From Mycolicibacterium sp. P1-5 (GTDB taxonomy: Bacteria; Actinomycetota; Actinomycetes; Mycobacteriales; Mycobacteriaceae), in the NCBI RefSeq assembly GCF_008329565.1, contig NZ_NPKT01000007.1, positions 150,879-214,878 of the forward strand: a stretch of 64,000 bases of DNA, given 5' to 3'. Shown one piece after another: positions 15,531 through 25,674 of this stretch. The stretch's first letter is position 1; each line of letters starts with the position of its first letter. The notes below the pieces were generated by a model. That model did not search any database. It saw only the letters and a program-made list of their open reading frames with translations, and had not been told where the DNA came from. The position numbers were made by a program, and so were the translations under genes.

Positions 15531-16988
15531 GTGTCCGGGGGCAATGACGCCGCCCGCTCCGGAAATTCTGACTTCGTGGTGGTCGCCAACCGGCTGCCAA
15601 TCGACATGGAGCGGCTGCCAGACGGCAGCGTGACCTGGAAGCGCAGCCCGGGCGGTCTGGTGACCGCGCTGGAACCGTTGCTGCGCCGTCAGCGCGGCGC
15701 ATGGATCGGCTGGCCGGGCATCGTCGACGGGCCCGAGGAGCCCATCGTCGAAGATGACATGCAGCTCGTCCCGGTGCGTCTGTCGGCCGACGATGTCGCC
15801 CAGTACTACGAGGGTTTCTCCAACGCCACGTTGTGGCCGCTGTATCACGATGTGATCGTCAAGCCGATTTACCACCGCGAGTGGTGGGATCGCTATGTAG
15901 AGGTCAATCGTCGCTTCGCCGAAGCGACGTCGCGCGCCGCCGCCGAAGGCGCCACGGTATGGGTGCAGGACTACCAGTTGCAACTGGTTCCCAAGATGCT
16001 CCGGATGCTGCGGCCCGATCTGACCATCGGGTTTTTCCTGCACATTCCGTTCCCGCCGGTGGAACTGTTCATGCAGCTGCCATGGCGCACCGAGATCATC
16101 GAAGGCCTGCTGGGTGCCGACCTGGTCGGATTCCATCTGGCGGGCGGTGCCCAGAACTTCCTGTTCCTGTCGCGAAGGTTGGTGGGCGCCAACACATCTC
16201 GCGCGTCGGTCGGTGTCCGATCCCGGTTCGGTGAGGTGCAGCTGGGCTTCCGCACGGTGAAGGTCGGCGCCTTCCCCATCTCCATCGATTCCGCGGACCT
16301 GGACAGCAAGGCGCGCAATCGCGATGTCCGCCGGCGGGCGAAGGAACTCCGGGCCGAACTCGGCAACCCTCGCAAGATCCTGCTCGGCGTCGACCGGCTG
16401 GACTACACCAAGGGCATCGACGTTCGGCTCAAAGCGTTTTCGGAGCTGCTCGCCGAGGGACGCGCGAAGCGCGACGACACCGTTCTGGTGCAACTGGCCA
16501 CTCCCAGCCGGGAGCGGGTCGAGAGCTATCGCGTGCTGCGGGGGGAGATCGAACAGCAGGTTGGGCATATCAACGGCGAATACGGCGAAGTCGGACACGC
16601 GGTGGTGCACTACATTCACCGGCCGGTGCCCCGGGACGAGTTGATCGCCTTCTTCGTGGCGTCGGACGTCATGCTGGTGACGCCGTTGCGCGACGGTATG
16701 AACCTGGTGGCCAAGGAATATGTCGCCTGCCGCAGCGACCTCGGCGGTGCCCTGGTGCTCAGTGAATTCACCGGGGCCGCAGCCGAACTCCGCCAGGCCT
16801 ACCTGGCCAATCCGCACGATCTCGAGGGCGTCAAGGACACCATCGAAGCCGCGCTCAACCAGACTCCTGAAGAAGGCCGACGGCGGATGCGGGCGCTGCG
16901 GCGCCAAGTACTCGCCCACGATGTCGACCGCTGGGCGCGATCATTCCTCGACGCCCTGGCCGGAAAGCCCGTCGTCGGCGAATCCTAG
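15531..16988 (+). CDS. otsA: trehalose-6-phosphate synthase
   Basis: The product is 485 aa, a GT20 glycosyltransferase that joins glucose from a nucleotide sugar to glucose-6-phosphate. Family residues are visible: Asn-Arg-Leu-Pro near the N-terminus, Gly-Gly-Leu-Val-Thr-Ala-Leu, Trp-Ile-Gly-Trp-Pro-Gly, Trp-Val-Gln-Asp-Tyr-Gln-Leu, the His in [17 protein letters not shown] and [11 protein letters not shown]. Trehalose is needed for mycolic acid transfer to the envelope. GTG start at 15531. Its stop overlaps the convergent Mce-associated gene's stop within a CTAG tetranucleotide. Confidence 0.95.
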   Translation: MSGGNDAARSGNSDFVVVANRLPIDMERLPDGSVTWKRSPGGLVTALEPLLRRQRGAWIGWPGIVDGPEEPIVEDDMQLVPVRLSADDVAQYYEGFSNATLWPLYHDVIVKPIYHREWWDRYVEVNRRFAEATSRAAAEGATVWVQDYQLQLVPKMLRMLRPDLTIGFFLHIPFPPVELFMQLPWRTEIIEGLLGADLVGFHLAGGAQNFLFLSRRLVGANTSRASVGVRSRFGEVQLGFRTVKVGAFPISIDSADLDSKARNRDVRRRAKELRAELGNPRKILLGVDRLDYTKGIDVRLKAFSELLAEGRAKRDDTVLVQLATPSRERVESYRVLRGEIEQQVGHINGEYGEVGHAVVHYIHRPVPRDELIAFFVASDVMLVTPLRDGMNLVAKEYVACRSDLGGALVLSEFTGAAAELRQAYLANPHDLEGVKDTIEAALNQTPEEGRRRMRALRRQVLAHDVDRWARSFLDALAGKPVVGES

Positions 16989-17467
16989 ATCGGCGTGATG
17001 TAGTTGATCAGCCACCGGCCGCCGATCTTTTGGTAGTCCACCCGAAGTCGGCTGCCGTCGTAGAGCGGCTGGCGGCTTTTGTCGGTCACCGTGCGATTCA
17101 AATAAACCAGCACCGACGCCGAATCACGGTGTGCGTCCATCACTCCGACGCCGACGACGTTCGCCTGGCTGACCACCTGGCGTTGCCGGGCCTGCGGGAT
17201 GATGTCGGCGTTGGCCCGCTGTTCGAATTCCTTGCGGTAGGCCGGGGTGAGCAGCAGATAAGCGTCGGTCAGGCTGCGCTCGACGGTCTGGTAGTCGTAA
17301 CCGAACACTTCGGGTATCTGTTGCTTGGCGACGGCTGGTAACTCGGCGCGGGTCGACTGCTCGGCACGGCTCTGCACGCGATCCCAGTACAGCGCTCCGG
17401 CAACGCCGGAGCCTCCGATGAACACCACGGCCAGCACTGCCACAATGCCGGTGACGAGCCAACGCAT
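16985..17467 (-). CDS. mas4B: Mce-associated membrane protein (Rv3492c-like)
   Basis: The product is 160 aa. An N-terminal membrane helix (about 4-27) leads into an NTF2-like periplasmic domain ending [12 protein letters not shown], the usual ending of Mce-associated (Mas) proteins. It is the last gene of the mce4 operon; its ATG overlaps the preceding stop as TGATG. Mas proteins are thought to stabilise Mce complexes. Confidence 0.85.
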   Translation of the reverse strand: MRWLVTGIVAVLAVVFIGGSGVAGALYWDRVQSRAEQSTRAELPAVAKQQIPEVFGYDYQTVERSLTDAYLLLTPAYRKEFEQRANADIIPQARQRQVVSQANVVGVGVMDAHRDSASVLVYLNRTVTDKSRQPLYDGSRLRVDYQKIGGRWLINYITPI

Positions 17468-18150
17468 CAGTTGCCTCCGTCGGGATACTTCAGGTCGTAT
17501 CCGGTCATCCGGCCGCTGTCGTCCTCGTGAACGATGACCCGCATCCGGTAGGGCTGGGAGGGCTTGTTGACCCCTTGCATATCGGTGACCGTGACCCGGA
17601 CGGCCACCAGCACCGAGGCGTTGTTGCTGACGTTGTCGACGCCCTCCAGAGCGGCGCCGTTGATCACCGCTTCCGAACTGGCGTTGGTGTCGCGGAACAT
17701 CGCCTTGAGGTTGTCGGCGTTGTTGTTATGGCTCAGCATGTCACGCAGCGGGCCGCTGGTGTCGCCGACGAACCTGTTCACGCTTTGATCGATGGTGTCC
17801 TGGGTGAAGCTGAACATGTTGATCACGGTCTGCTTGGCGGTGTCGATGAAGCGCTGATCACGGTCTTGGACGGCGGCAACGTCCTTGTGCTGCACCCCAA
17901 GCCAGGCCGCCGCCCCACCGGCCACCGCCGCCAGCAGGACCACAGCCAACAGGCCGATGATCGCGACCCGACGCAGGTTGGCCCGGCGCCGCGGCGGCGG
18001 CCCTAGCGGCTTGGCGGAGATCGAGCCCGGACGAGCCGAGCCCTCGAGGGGCACCGCGGTTACCGCAGCGGCACTGTCGGCGGTGGGGCCGGCGGCCCTT
18101 GACGCGCGCCGGCGGACCGGCCGCTGTGTTGTGGTCGTATCTGAGGTCAT
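17467..18150 (-). CDS. mas4A: Mce-associated membrane protein (Rv3493c-like)
   Basis: The product is 227 aa. A long basic, Pro/Ala-rich cytoplasmic N-terminus (1-70) precedes one membrane helix (about 71-92) and a periplasmic NTF2-like domain ending in Gly-Tyr-Asp-Leu-Lys-Tyr-Pro-Asp-Gly-Gly-Asn. The start at 18150 overlaps the mce4F stop as TGATG, so translation is coupled. The much longer upstream reading frame overlaps mce4F in another frame and is not used. Confidence 0.85.
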   Translation of the reverse strand: MTSDTTTTQRPVRRRASRAAGPTADSAAAVTAVPLEGSARPGSISAKPLGPPPRRRANLRRVAIIGLLAVVLLAAVAGGAAAWLGVQHKDVAAVQDRDQRFIDTAKQTVINMFSFTQDTIDQSVNRFVGDTSGPLRDMLSHNNNADNLKAMFRDTNASSEAVINGAALEGVDNVSNNASVLVAVRVTVTDMQGVNKPSQPYRMRVIVHEDDSGRMTGYDLKYPDGGN

Positions 18151-19835
18151 CACACCTGCCTTGGGTCGAGCATGAGGTCCACCCAATTCTCGGCCGGACG
18201 AAGATTCGGGTCGGCCGGGGCGTACACGCCGGTACCACCCGCCGGATCGACGAACGTCCCGTTGTGCTGGTCGTAGGTCCCGAACCGCGCACTCGCCTGC
18301 GGCTGCGGGCCGGCGTCGGCCGGCCCGGTGCCGACCGGTGGCGGAGGCGGAGGGATCGTCGCCGGGTAGGGCAGCATCGGGTTCTGCGGCGGGTAGGGGC
18401 CCGGCGGCAAATACGGCAGCGGCACCGGCTGCTGGCCCGGTTCGTTGGGCGGAGGCTGCACCGGCCACGGCTGGTGCGGCGCAGGGCCGGGCCCTTCGGG
18501 AACACCGGGCGGCAACGGACCCACCACGGGCGGCCCCGGATCCGGATCGTTCTCCGGCGGGATGTACGGGTATTTGTTGGGCGGCAGGATGTTACGGCCG
18601 TCGGTGACCGGCGTTCCGGCCGGGATCGGCGGACCCCGCCAGGGGTTGTTGCCGATCGGAATGTAGCCCTTCGGGTCCCGGCAGAGTTGCACGGTCGGTG
18701 CCCGCTTGCCCGGGAATTCCTGACATGGGTAGTTACGCGCACCGCGGACGGCGCTCGGATCGTTCTGCGGGACTTTGCAATACAAGTCGGTGGGCAAATC
18801 CCGCACGGTGGTGTCCGACGGCGAACGGATGAATGGTGCCGGGATGAATCCGGTTACGCAGGGCGGCGGATCGCCGAGGTCGACCTTGAAGTCGAGCTTG
18901 CCACCCTCGTCGAGGGGTTCACCACCGGCGACCGTGATCAAGGCGGCGAACAACGCGGGCAGGATCACCAGGGCCTGTTCGATCGACTTGTGATAGATCA
19001 CCCCGACCCGGCCGAGGTTCGCCAGGTTGGCGGCCAGCACCGGGAAAGACGGCCGGATGCCGGTGAACGCGGTGTCGGCCTCCGAAGCCGCGCCGGGCAC
19101 CGTCGCCAGCGTCTGGCGCAATTGCGGATCTGCTTGGGCGACATGGGTGGTGAACCGGGCCAGTCCGTCGGCGAGCTCACGGATGTTGTCACCGCTACGG
19201 ATCTGCGCGTCCAGGAACGGTCCGGCCTGATCGATCAGCTGGTCCGTCTGCGGCCAGTTCGCATTGGCCTCGTCGACCAATTGACGAGAAGATTCGATCA
19301 GCCGGGCCAATTCGGGACCCGAGCCGTTGAAGGCCTTGAAAGTCTCCTTCAACAGCTGCTGGAGTTTGGTGTTCCCGATACTGCTGACCAAATTGTCGGC
19401 GTCGCGCAGCAGTTCGGCGATGTCCTGGCCGACGGCCGTGCGGTTCTGGCCGATCCGGGCGCCGTTTCTCAGCGGGTCCGTCGACGGCTGCCCGGGCGGC
19501 ACCAGGTCGATGTACTGCTCGCCCACCGCCGACACACTCTTGACCGTCGCGGTGACGTTCGACGGAATCTTGACGTCGCTGTTGAGCCGCATGTTGGCGT
19601 CGACACCGTCGCCAGTCAGCTGGACCGACTCCACTCGGCCGACCGTCACCCCTCGATAGGTCACGTTGGCGTTCTGGTAAAGCCCTCCGCCAGTGACGAA
19701 GTCGGCGGTGATGCGGTACGAGCCAAGCCCGAGCTTGGCGGGCAGGTGCAGATAGAACAGCGTGATCGCGGTGACGGTGAGCACCGTGACGACCGCGAAG
19801 ATACTCAGTTGAATCTTAGTCAGACGATCCAGCAT
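18150..19835 (-). CDS. mce4F: Mce4F, sixth substrate-channel subunit of the steroid importer
   Basis: The product is 561 aa. A membrane anchor (about 8-30) is followed by the MlaD/Mce domain (about 36-115, with Tyr-Arg-Gly-Val-Thr-Val-Gly-Arg-Val), a long helical region and a Pro-rich tail from about residue 395. Mce4A-F form a hexameric tube that moves cholesterol through the periplasm to the YrbE4 permease. Overlap with mce4E is one base (TAATG). The extended Pro-rich tail is typical of MceF. Confidence 0.93.
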   Translation of the reverse strand: MLDRLTKIQLSIFAVVTVLTVTAITLFYLHLPAKLGLGSYRITADFVTGGGLYQNANVTYRGVTVGRVESVQLTGDGVDANMRLNSDVKIPSNVTATVKSVSAVGEQYIDLVPPGQPSTDPLRNGARIGQNRTAVGQDIAELLRDADNLVSSIGNTKLQQLLKETFKAFNGSGPELARLIESSRQLVDEANANWPQTDQLIDQAGPFLDAQIRSGDNIRELADGLARFTTHVAQADPQLRQTLATVPGAASEADTAFTGIRPSFPVLAANLANLGRVGVIYHKSIEQALVILPALFAALITVAGGEPLDEGGKLDFKVDLGDPPPCVTGFIPAPFIRSPSDTTVRDLPTDLYCKVPQNDPSAVRGARNYPCQEFPGKRAPTVQLCRDPKGYIPIGNNPWRGPPIPAGTPVTDGRNILPPNKYPYIPPENDPDPGPPVVGPLPPGVPEGPGPAPHQPWPVQPPPNEPGQQPVPLPYLPPGPYPPQNPMLPYPATIPPPPPPVGTGPADAGPQPQASARFGTYDQHNGTFVDPAGGTGVYAPADPNLRPAENWVDLMLDPRQV

Positions 19836-21019
19836 TACTTCGGCGCCTCCTGTCCGGACGCCGTCCCGGGCGGAATCTTGAACGGATCGGCCGCCTGCCC
19901 GGAAAGGTTGGCGGTTTCGCCCAGCAGCCAGTCCGGTGGGTTGACGACCTCATCGAGGTGCCGCATGTTGGGATCCAGCCCGTAGGACGTGGTGAAGATC
20001 GACTCGCCGAGGCGGCGGAGCGTCAGGTCGAAGGTGACGAACACGTTGAGATAGTCGCCGCGCACGGCGCGCCGCAGATACTTCGTGGTGAACGGGAACG
20101 TGGGCAGCAGGTCCAGCGAAGACACTACGTCGCCACGATTGTCGTTGAGCGCCTTGATGACCGGATAGAGATCCTTGAGGTCCGCGGCGAAGTCCTGTTT
20201 TGTTGCCGACAGCATCTTGGCCGCGACAGTGCCGAACTTCTGCAGAGCGGTGAAGGCGTCGACGATATTGGCCCGGTTGTTGTTGAGGACCTTCAGTGCC
20301 TGCGGCAGGCTGTCGAGCGTCCGAGCCAGACTGTCCTTGTTCTGGGCCAGGATCGAGGCGAAACGGTCGAGTCCGTCGGCAGCGGCGAGGATGTCGTCGG
20401 TCTGCGCGTTGAGCGCCGACGTCAGTTCGGCCAGGCGGGGAATGAGGTCGACGAACGTCTCGGTGCGTCCCGCCACGGCAGCATAGGCGGCGTCGGTGAT
20501 GTCCTGGATCGCACCGAGGTTGCCCTTGTTCACCACCACCCCGAGCGAGGACAGCACCTCCTCGGTGGTCGGGTAGCGACCGGTCTGCGCGATCCGGATG
20601 ACCGAGCCCTCCGCCAACCGACCCTGGGCGGGATGACCTGCGGGCGCGGCTAATTCGATGTGTTGGGAACCCAACAACGACGTCTGCGCAACCTTGGCGG
20701 TGGAGTTGGCGGGCAGCTTGACCGAGCTGTCCAGGGACAGCTTGACCGCGGCGTAGAACGTGCCGTCGGGGCGCTGCACGGCCTGCAGACCCGAGACACT
20801 GCCGACGGTCACGTCGTCGACCATCACCGGCGAGTTCTGCGGAAGCGTTGCGACATCGGGCAATTCGACCGAGACCGTGTAGGCACCTCGGCCGTGGCCC
20901 GCGGTGCCGGGCATGTCCAGCGAGTTCAGCCCGCCGAACTGGCAACCGGCCAACAGCGCAGCGCCGGAACCCAACGCGGTGAGCCGCAATAGCCGGCGCC
21001 GCCAGATCGCCGGGCTCAT
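19835..21019 (-). CDS. mce4E: Mce4E lipoprotein subunit
   Basis: The product is 394 aa. It has a lipoprotein signal: Arg-Arg-Arg near the N-terminus, a hydrophobic stretch and the lipobox Leu-Leu-Ala-Gly-Cys at about residue 26. The Mce domain follows (Val-Asp-Asp-Val-Thr-Val-Gly-Ser-Val), then the alpha-helical region. MceE is the lipidated member of each Mce set (LprN in M. tuberculosis). It overlaps mce4D by four bases (ATGA). Confidence 0.93.
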   Translation of the reverse strand: MSPAIWRRRLLRLTALGSGAALLAGCQFGGLNSLDMPGTAGHGRGAYTVSVELPDVATLPQNSPVMVDDVTVGSVSGLQAVQRPDGTFYAAVKLSLDSSVKLPANSTAKVAQTSLLGSQHIELAAPAGHPAQGRLAEGSVIRIAQTGRYPTTEEVLSSLGVVVNKGNLGAIQDITDAAYAAVAGRTETFVDLIPRLAELTSALNAQTDDILAAADGLDRFASILAQNKDSLARTLDSLPQALKVLNNNRANIVDAFTALQKFGTVAAKMLSATKQDFAADLKDLYPVIKALNDNRGDVVSSLDLLPTFPFTTKYLRRAVRGDYLNVFVTFDLTLRRLGESIFTTSYGLDPNMRHLDEVVNPPDWLLGETANLSGQAADPFKIPPGTASGQEAPK

Positions 21020-22383
21020 CCCCCACCTCCGGGAGGCGGCGGTGCCGGCGCTTCAGCGGGCAGCGGCGCGGCGGGCACAGCCTGCGCCGGTGCGGCCGAC
21101 GGGTTGGCGGCCGGCGGCGTCGGCGGCACCATGAACGCGCTCAGGTCACCGCTCTGCGGTGCTTGGGGCGGCGTCACACCGGGAGCAGGCTGCCAGTGCA
21201 GATCAGGGATCGGCGTGTGCGCCTTGGCCTGCGTTTCCGGTGTGTCGTAGATGATCTGGCCCTTGTAGGCGGTGATGCTGTTGATCGGGTGGAACAGCAG
21301 CGGGGGAAAGTTCATCGTCAGGCGGCGCAGCACCGGCGCCATCCGCTCCCGACAGATCTCGGCGCGCTTGTAATTGTCCACCGTCGCGCCGGCGTCGAAG
21401 GAACCGCCGCAGATGAACTGCACCGGGTTCTGGAAGTTGGGCAGTGACAGCAAGCCGGCCAACGTGCCCTGTGCCGGGTTGTAGATGTTGTAAAAGTTGG
21501 CCAGCCCATTGGGCGTCACGTGCAGCAGTTGCTCGAGATCGTCGTGCTGATCGGACAGGATCTTGGTGAAGTCGGTCAGCTTGTTGACCTGGCTGATCAG
21601 GGCGTCATTGTTGTCGTGCAGGAAGCCCCGCACATCCGCCAGCGCCTGGTTCAGCGTGCCCAGAGTGCCGTCGAGGTTGTTCGAGCTGTCGGCCAGCACC
21701 TGGGTCACCGAGGCCAGATGCCCGGAGAACTGGACGATCTGCTCGTTGCTGTTCGACAGCGCATTGACCAGCACCTGCAGATTGCGCACGGTGCCGAACA
21801 GATCGGTACGCGAATCACCAAGGCGGCCCGCGGTTTGCGACAGTTCGCGCATCGCCTGGCGGAACGAGTCACCGTTGCCGTCGAAGGTGTCGGCGGCCTG
21901 ATTGACGAACTCCGACAGCGGACCCTGGGTTCCGGCTTGCGGGCCCAGCGTGCGGCTCAGCTTCGTCAGCTCCTCCTTGACCTCGTCCCACTCCACTGGG
22001 ACTCCGGTACGGTCGGGCCCGATCGTCGCGCCATCGGCCATCGCCTGGCCACCGGTATAGGCCGGGGTCAGCTGAATAAAGCGGGCGGACACCAGGTTCG
22101 GCGCGACGATGATCGCGTGCGCGTCCGCCGGGACCCGGATCCCGTTGTTCAGTGACATGGTGATCTTCACCGCTTGGGGCTGCGGCTCGATCGAGGAGAT
22201 CGTCCCGACCGGGACGCCGACGATGCGTACATCGTCGCCTGGGTACAGGCCCACCGCGGTACTGAAGTAGCCGACGACCGTCGTTGACTTGGCCCCGGGC
22301 CAGACCAGGTAGATGCCGCCGATGAGCGCGGCCACCAACAGCGCGACCACACCGAAACGCCAGGCCTTCTTCGATCCCGTCAT
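21016..22383 (-). CDS. mce4D: Mce4D subunit
   Basis: The product is 455 aa: an N-terminal anchor (about 9-28), the Mce domain with Val-Gly-Val-Pro-Val-Gly-Thr-Ile, a helical region of around 200 residues, and a Pro/Ala-rich tail ending Pro-Pro-Pro-Gly-Gly-Gly-Gly. It overlaps mce4C and mce4E by four bases each (ATGA), so the operon is translationally coupled here. Confidence 0.93.
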   Translation of the reverse strand: MTGSKKAWRFGVVALLVAALIGGIYLVWPGAKSTTVVGYFSTAVGLYPGDDVRIVGVPVGTISSIEPQPQAVKITMSLNNGIRVPADAHAIIVAPNLVSARFIQLTPAYTGGQAMADGATIGPDRTGVPVEWDEVKEELTKLSRTLGPQAGTQGPLSEFVNQAADTFDGNGDSFRQAMRELSQTAGRLGDSRTDLFGTVRNLQVLVNALSNSNEQIVQFSGHLASVTQVLADSSNNLDGTLGTLNQALADVRGFLHDNNDALISQVNKLTDFTKILSDQHDDLEQLLHVTPNGLANFYNIYNPAQGTLAGLLSLPNFQNPVQFICGGSFDAGATVDNYKRAEICRERMAPVLRRLTMNFPPLLFHPINSITAYKGQIIYDTPETQAKAHTPIPDLHWQPAPGVTPPQAPQSGDLSAFMVPPTPPAANPSAAPAQAVPAAPLPAEAPAPPPPGGGG

Positions 22384-23441
22384 GGCGACTTCGGCCTGAA
22401 GATGAGGCGCTCCGAGATCAGACCGCGCAGGTAGTCGGAGAGGCTGTCGGGCAGCTTGCCGGGCTGGAAGTAGGTGTCGAACAGTACCTCGGCGATGGGC
22501 GCCGGCGGCAGGCCGTAGAGGTTGATGTGGAAGCCGGGTCCGGACGCCACAACTTCACCGAGTGCGGTGGCGTACGGCGGCAGCCGCTTGAGGGCCAGGC
22601 TGATCTGATCGCGCCGGGACAGCAGGTTGTCCAGCACCAGGTTGAGTTTCTGCAACGCCGGGCCGAACTCGCGGCGGTTGTCGGCGACGAAGCCTGAAAG
22701 CTGTTGCGACACACCTTGGATACCGGCAATCAGATTGCTCAGCGCGGCGCGCTTCTCGTCGAGCGCGGCGAACAGCTGGTTGCCATCGACGACGAGTTGG
22801 TTGACCTGGTTGGCGCGGTCGGCCAGAGTCTGGCTGACCGCACGGGCGTGGGAGAGCAACTCGGCGAGCGCCTGGTCGTTGGAGTTGATGCTGCGCGACA
22901 GCGCCGCGACGCCGTCGAGCGCGCCACGCAACTGCGGGGTGGCGTCGCGCAGCGAATCGGTGAGTACGGTCAACGCCTTGGTGAACTGGTCGTTGTCCAA
23001 CTCCGCGGTGTCGCGGCCCAGGTCCTGCAGCGCCGTGTTGAGCGTGTACGGCGCGGTGGTCCGTCCCAGCGGGATGGTCGTGGACTCGCCGGCGCCCTTG
23101 GGGGTGACGTCCAACGACTTCTGGCCCAGCACGGTGTCGGTCTTGATCGCCACCAACGATTGATCCCCGACGCGGACATTGCGGTCGACGGTGAAAGTCA
23201 CCTTGGCCTTGTCGCCGGCCAGCGCCACCGACGTCACCTTGCCGACGTTGATGCCGGAGACGTTGACGTCGTTGCCCGTGGTGATGCCGCCGGCATCACT
23301 GAAGTAGGCCTCATAGGGCTTGCCCTGTGGCCAGAACGGCAACTTGCTGTAGCCGAATGACACCAGCACGACGCACACCACCAGGGTGATGCCGAAGATG
23401 CCGGTGCGCAGCGGATCGCGCTCCCTACGCTGGCTAGCCAT
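22380..23441 (-). CDS. mce4C: Mce4C subunit
   Basis: The product is 353 aa. The ATG at 23441 gives a basic N-terminus followed directly by the membrane anchor (about 15-32). The Mce domain shows Val-Ser-Gly-Ile-Asn-Val-Gly-Lys-Val. Unlike MceD and MceF there is no Pro-rich tail. It overlaps mce4B by eight bases. The upstream extension of this frame lies inside mce4B and is discarded. Confidence 0.93.
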   Translation of the reverse strand: MASQRRERDPLRTGIFGITLVVCVVLVSFGYSKLPFWPQGKPYEAYFSDAGGITTGNDVNVSGINVGKVTSVALAGDKAKVTFTVDRNVRVGDQSLVAIKTDTVLGQKSLDVTPKGAGESTTIPLGRTTAPYTLNTALQDLGRDTAELDNDQFTKALTVLTDSLRDATPQLRGALDGVAALSRSINSNDQALAELLSHARAVSQTLADRANQVNQLVVDGNQLFAALDEKRAALSNLIAGIQGVSQQLSGFVADNRREFGPALQKLNLVLDNLLSRRDQISLALKRLPPYATALGEVVASGPGFHINLYGLPPAPIAEVLFDTYFQPGKLPDSLSDYLRGLISERLIFRPKSP

Positions 23442-24471
23442 TTTCCGAACACCTGCCCTTCGACGGGTCGGGCGGACCGCCGAACGGTATGAGGATGTCG
23501 CTGCCGGCCGGCCCGTTGATCTTGATGCGAACAGAGCAGTAGAAGATGTTGAAGAACGCTCCATACGCGCCAAGGGCGTTGAGTCGCAGATAGTTTTCGG
23601 CCAGCGGGTCGAGCACCGCGTTGACCTCGGTCTTGCGGTTGTCGATCTCGGTGGCCAAGGGCCGGACGTTCTCGATGACACCCTGCAGTGGACGCCGGGA
23701 ATTCTGCAGCATTTCGGTGAGATCGTTCTCCGCCGACGCCAACGGCGGAATGGCACCCGCGATCGGGTCCTTGTTCTGGGCCAGCCCGGTGATCAGCTTC
23801 TGCAGTTCATCGACGCTGGCATTGAACTGTGCGCTCTTGGAATCGACCGTGGCCAGCACGGTGTTGAGGTGGTTGATGACGTCAGAGACCACCTGGTAGC
23901 GGGCGGAGAGGTTCTGGGTGAAGGCGCCGGTGTTGGCCAGCAGGTCGGACAGCGCGCCACCTTGGCCCTGCAATAGTTGGATGATCGCGTTGCTGATCTC
24001 GTTGATCTTGTTGCCGTCCAAGCCCTTCAGGACCGGCCGCAGGCCGCCGAGCAGCGCATCGAGGTCGAGCGCGGGCTCGGTATTGGCTTGCGGGATGGTC
24101 GCTCCAGGCCCGATCTTGCGCAGATCGCCTGGGCCCGAGGCAATCTCGAGAAAGCGGTCACCGACGAGGTTTTGGTACCGGATGAGCGCCCGCGTCGAGG
24201 TGTAGAGCTGGTAGCGCTTGTCGACGTTGAACGCGACGTCGACGGAGTTGTCCGGATTCAGCGCGACGCCCGTGACGGAACCGACCGGCACACCCGCGAT
24301 GCGCACGTCGTTGCCGGACTTCAGCCGCGCCGCGTTGGCGAAGGTGGCGTGGTAGTCGCGGGTCGAACTGAACCGGAACTGGCCGAAGACCACCACCAGT
24401 CCGGCGGCCACCAGGATCATCACCACCGCGAAGATGCTGACCTTCACCACATTCGAGCGATGCGTGTTCAT
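23434..24471 (-). CDS. mce4B: Mce4B subunit
   Basis: The product is 345 aa with an N-terminal anchor (about 9-30), the Mce domain with Ile-Ala-Gly-Val-Pro-Val-Gly-Ser-Val, and a C-terminal segment with two Cys (Phe-Tyr-Cys and Gly-Arg-Cys) likely to form a disulfide. Its start overlaps the mce4A stop as TGATG. Confidence 0.93.
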   Translation of the reverse strand: MNTHRSNVVKVSIFAVVMILVAAGLVVVFGQFRFSSTRDYHATFANAARLKSGNDVRIAGVPVGSVTGVALNPDNSVDVAFNVDKRYQLYTSTRALIRYQNLVGDRFLEIASGPGDLRKIGPGATIPQANTEPALDLDALLGGLRPVLKGLDGNKINEISNAIIQLLQGQGGALSDLLANTGAFTQNLSARYQVVSDVINHLNTVLATVDSKSAQFNASVDELQKLITGLAQNKDPIAGAIPPLASAENDLTEMLQNSRRPLQGVIENVRPLATEIDNRKTEVNAVLDPLAENYLRLNALGAYGAFFNIFYCSVRIKINGPAGSDILIPFGGPPDPSKGRCSENG

Positions 24472-25670
24472 CAGAAGTCGTCCCGCTCGGCGAAGGCGCC
24501 GTTGAACAGGAATTGCAGCGTGGAAGGTGCGTCGACCTGTAGCTCGGTGAACGGCTCGTACGGGATGTAGGCGTTGTCGGTGACCAGGAACGGTGTGTGG
24601 TACCAGGATCCGCCGAGCTGCTTGCTCGGCATGTGCGGGAGACCGCGGCAGTTCGGTCCACCGGTGGCGTTCACTATCGGCAGGCTCTCCGGGTAGGTGT
24701 AATTCGGTGCGCCGAGAATGAAGTTCGACGACGTGAACAAGCCGGGCTTCGTGCCGCCGAGGACCGGGGCGAAGTCGTGGATCGCCTTGGTGACAGCCTG
24801 CAGCAGGCAGCCCAGTTCCGGCGAGTAGTCACCGAGGACCTTCAGCGGCGCGCGCAGCCGCTGAATCGCCGCGATGTAGTCGTCCTGGGCCGGCGCGAAG
24901 GTGTCGTATCCGTTGTTGGCCAAGCCGATGGTCGACAACAGCGTGGCGTTGAGGTTGTCCTGCTCGTCGACGACGGTTTTGCTGATCGTCGGCGTGTTGT
25001 TGAACACGGTCACGAGATCCGGGGCGGCGCTGGCATAGATGTTGCCAAGCGAAGCGGTTTGCCGCAGATCCGACTGCAACGCCGGCATCTTCGGATTGAG
25101 CTGAGCGGCAAGCTGATTGGTGCCGCTCAACAGGGCACCAAGATCCTCGCCGTGGCCGCGCAGTCCCTCGCCGAGCGCACTCAAGGTGGCGTTGAGATCC
25201 ACCGGGTCGACCTTGTGCAACACATCGGTGAGTGTCTGGAACAGCGTGTTCACCTCGAGCTGCACCGACGAGGCCGCCACACTGGTACCCGGCCGCATCG
25301 ACGCGCCCATGGGCTGCGCGGGCGTGATGAACTCGACCGATTTCGCACCGAAGATCGTGTTGCCTGCGATGCGCACACCGGCATTGGCAGGCACGTACCG
25401 CAGCTGGTTACTGTCGATCGCAAGAGTCAGCTTGGCCTGATCCCCAACGTAGGCAATGTCTTTGACCTTGCCTATCTGGATGCCGCGGTACTTGACCTTG
25501 GCGTCGGTCTCCATCACCAGCCCCGCCCGGGGCGAGGTGACCGTCACCTTGTCGGTCGAGGAGAAAGCCGCGGTGTACGCCAGGTAGGTGAACACCACGA
25601 AAACCAGCAGCAGCACCGCCAGCACGGCGGCGGCGATGCGCACGTAAGTAGTTCTCGACCAGTCAGCCAT
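24471..25670 (-). CDS. mce4A: Mce4A subunit
   Basis: The product is 399 aa: an anchor (about 8-32), the Mce domain with Tyr-Arg-Gly-Ile-Gln-Ile-Gly-Lys-Val, and the MCE C-terminal helical region with Cys residues in Gly-Cys-Leu-Leu and Asn-Cys-Arg-Gly. It begins four bases after the end of the full-length yrbE4B frame. If yrbE4B translation stops early at 25822, coupling into mce4A would be lost and it would depend on its own initiation. Confidence 0.93.
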   Translation of the reverse strand: MADWSRTTYVRIAAAVLAVLLLVFVVFTYLAYTAAFSSTDKVTVTSPRAGLVMETDAKVKYRGIQIGKVKDIAYVGDQAKLTLAIDSNQLRYVPANAGVRIAGNTIFGAKSVEFITPAQPMGASMRPGTSVAASSVQLEVNTLFQTLTDVLHKVDPVDLNATLSALGEGLRGHGEDLGALLSGTNQLAAQLNPKMPALQSDLRQTASLGNIYASAAPDLVTVFNNTPTISKTVVDEQDNLNATLLSTIGLANNGYDTFAPAQDDYIAAIQRLRAPLKVLGDYSPELGCLLQAVTKAIHDFAPVLGGTKPGLFTSSNFILGAPNYTYPESLPIVNATGGPNCRGLPHMPSKQLGGSWYHTPFLVTDNAYIPYEPFTELQVDAPSTLQFLFNGAFAERDDF

Positions 25671-25674
25671 CGCG

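Noticed and set aside
18099..19985. Plus-strand frame of about 628 codons across mce4F
   Set aside because: Arg/Gly/His-rich composition typical of shadow frames; mce4F on the other strand is unmistakable.
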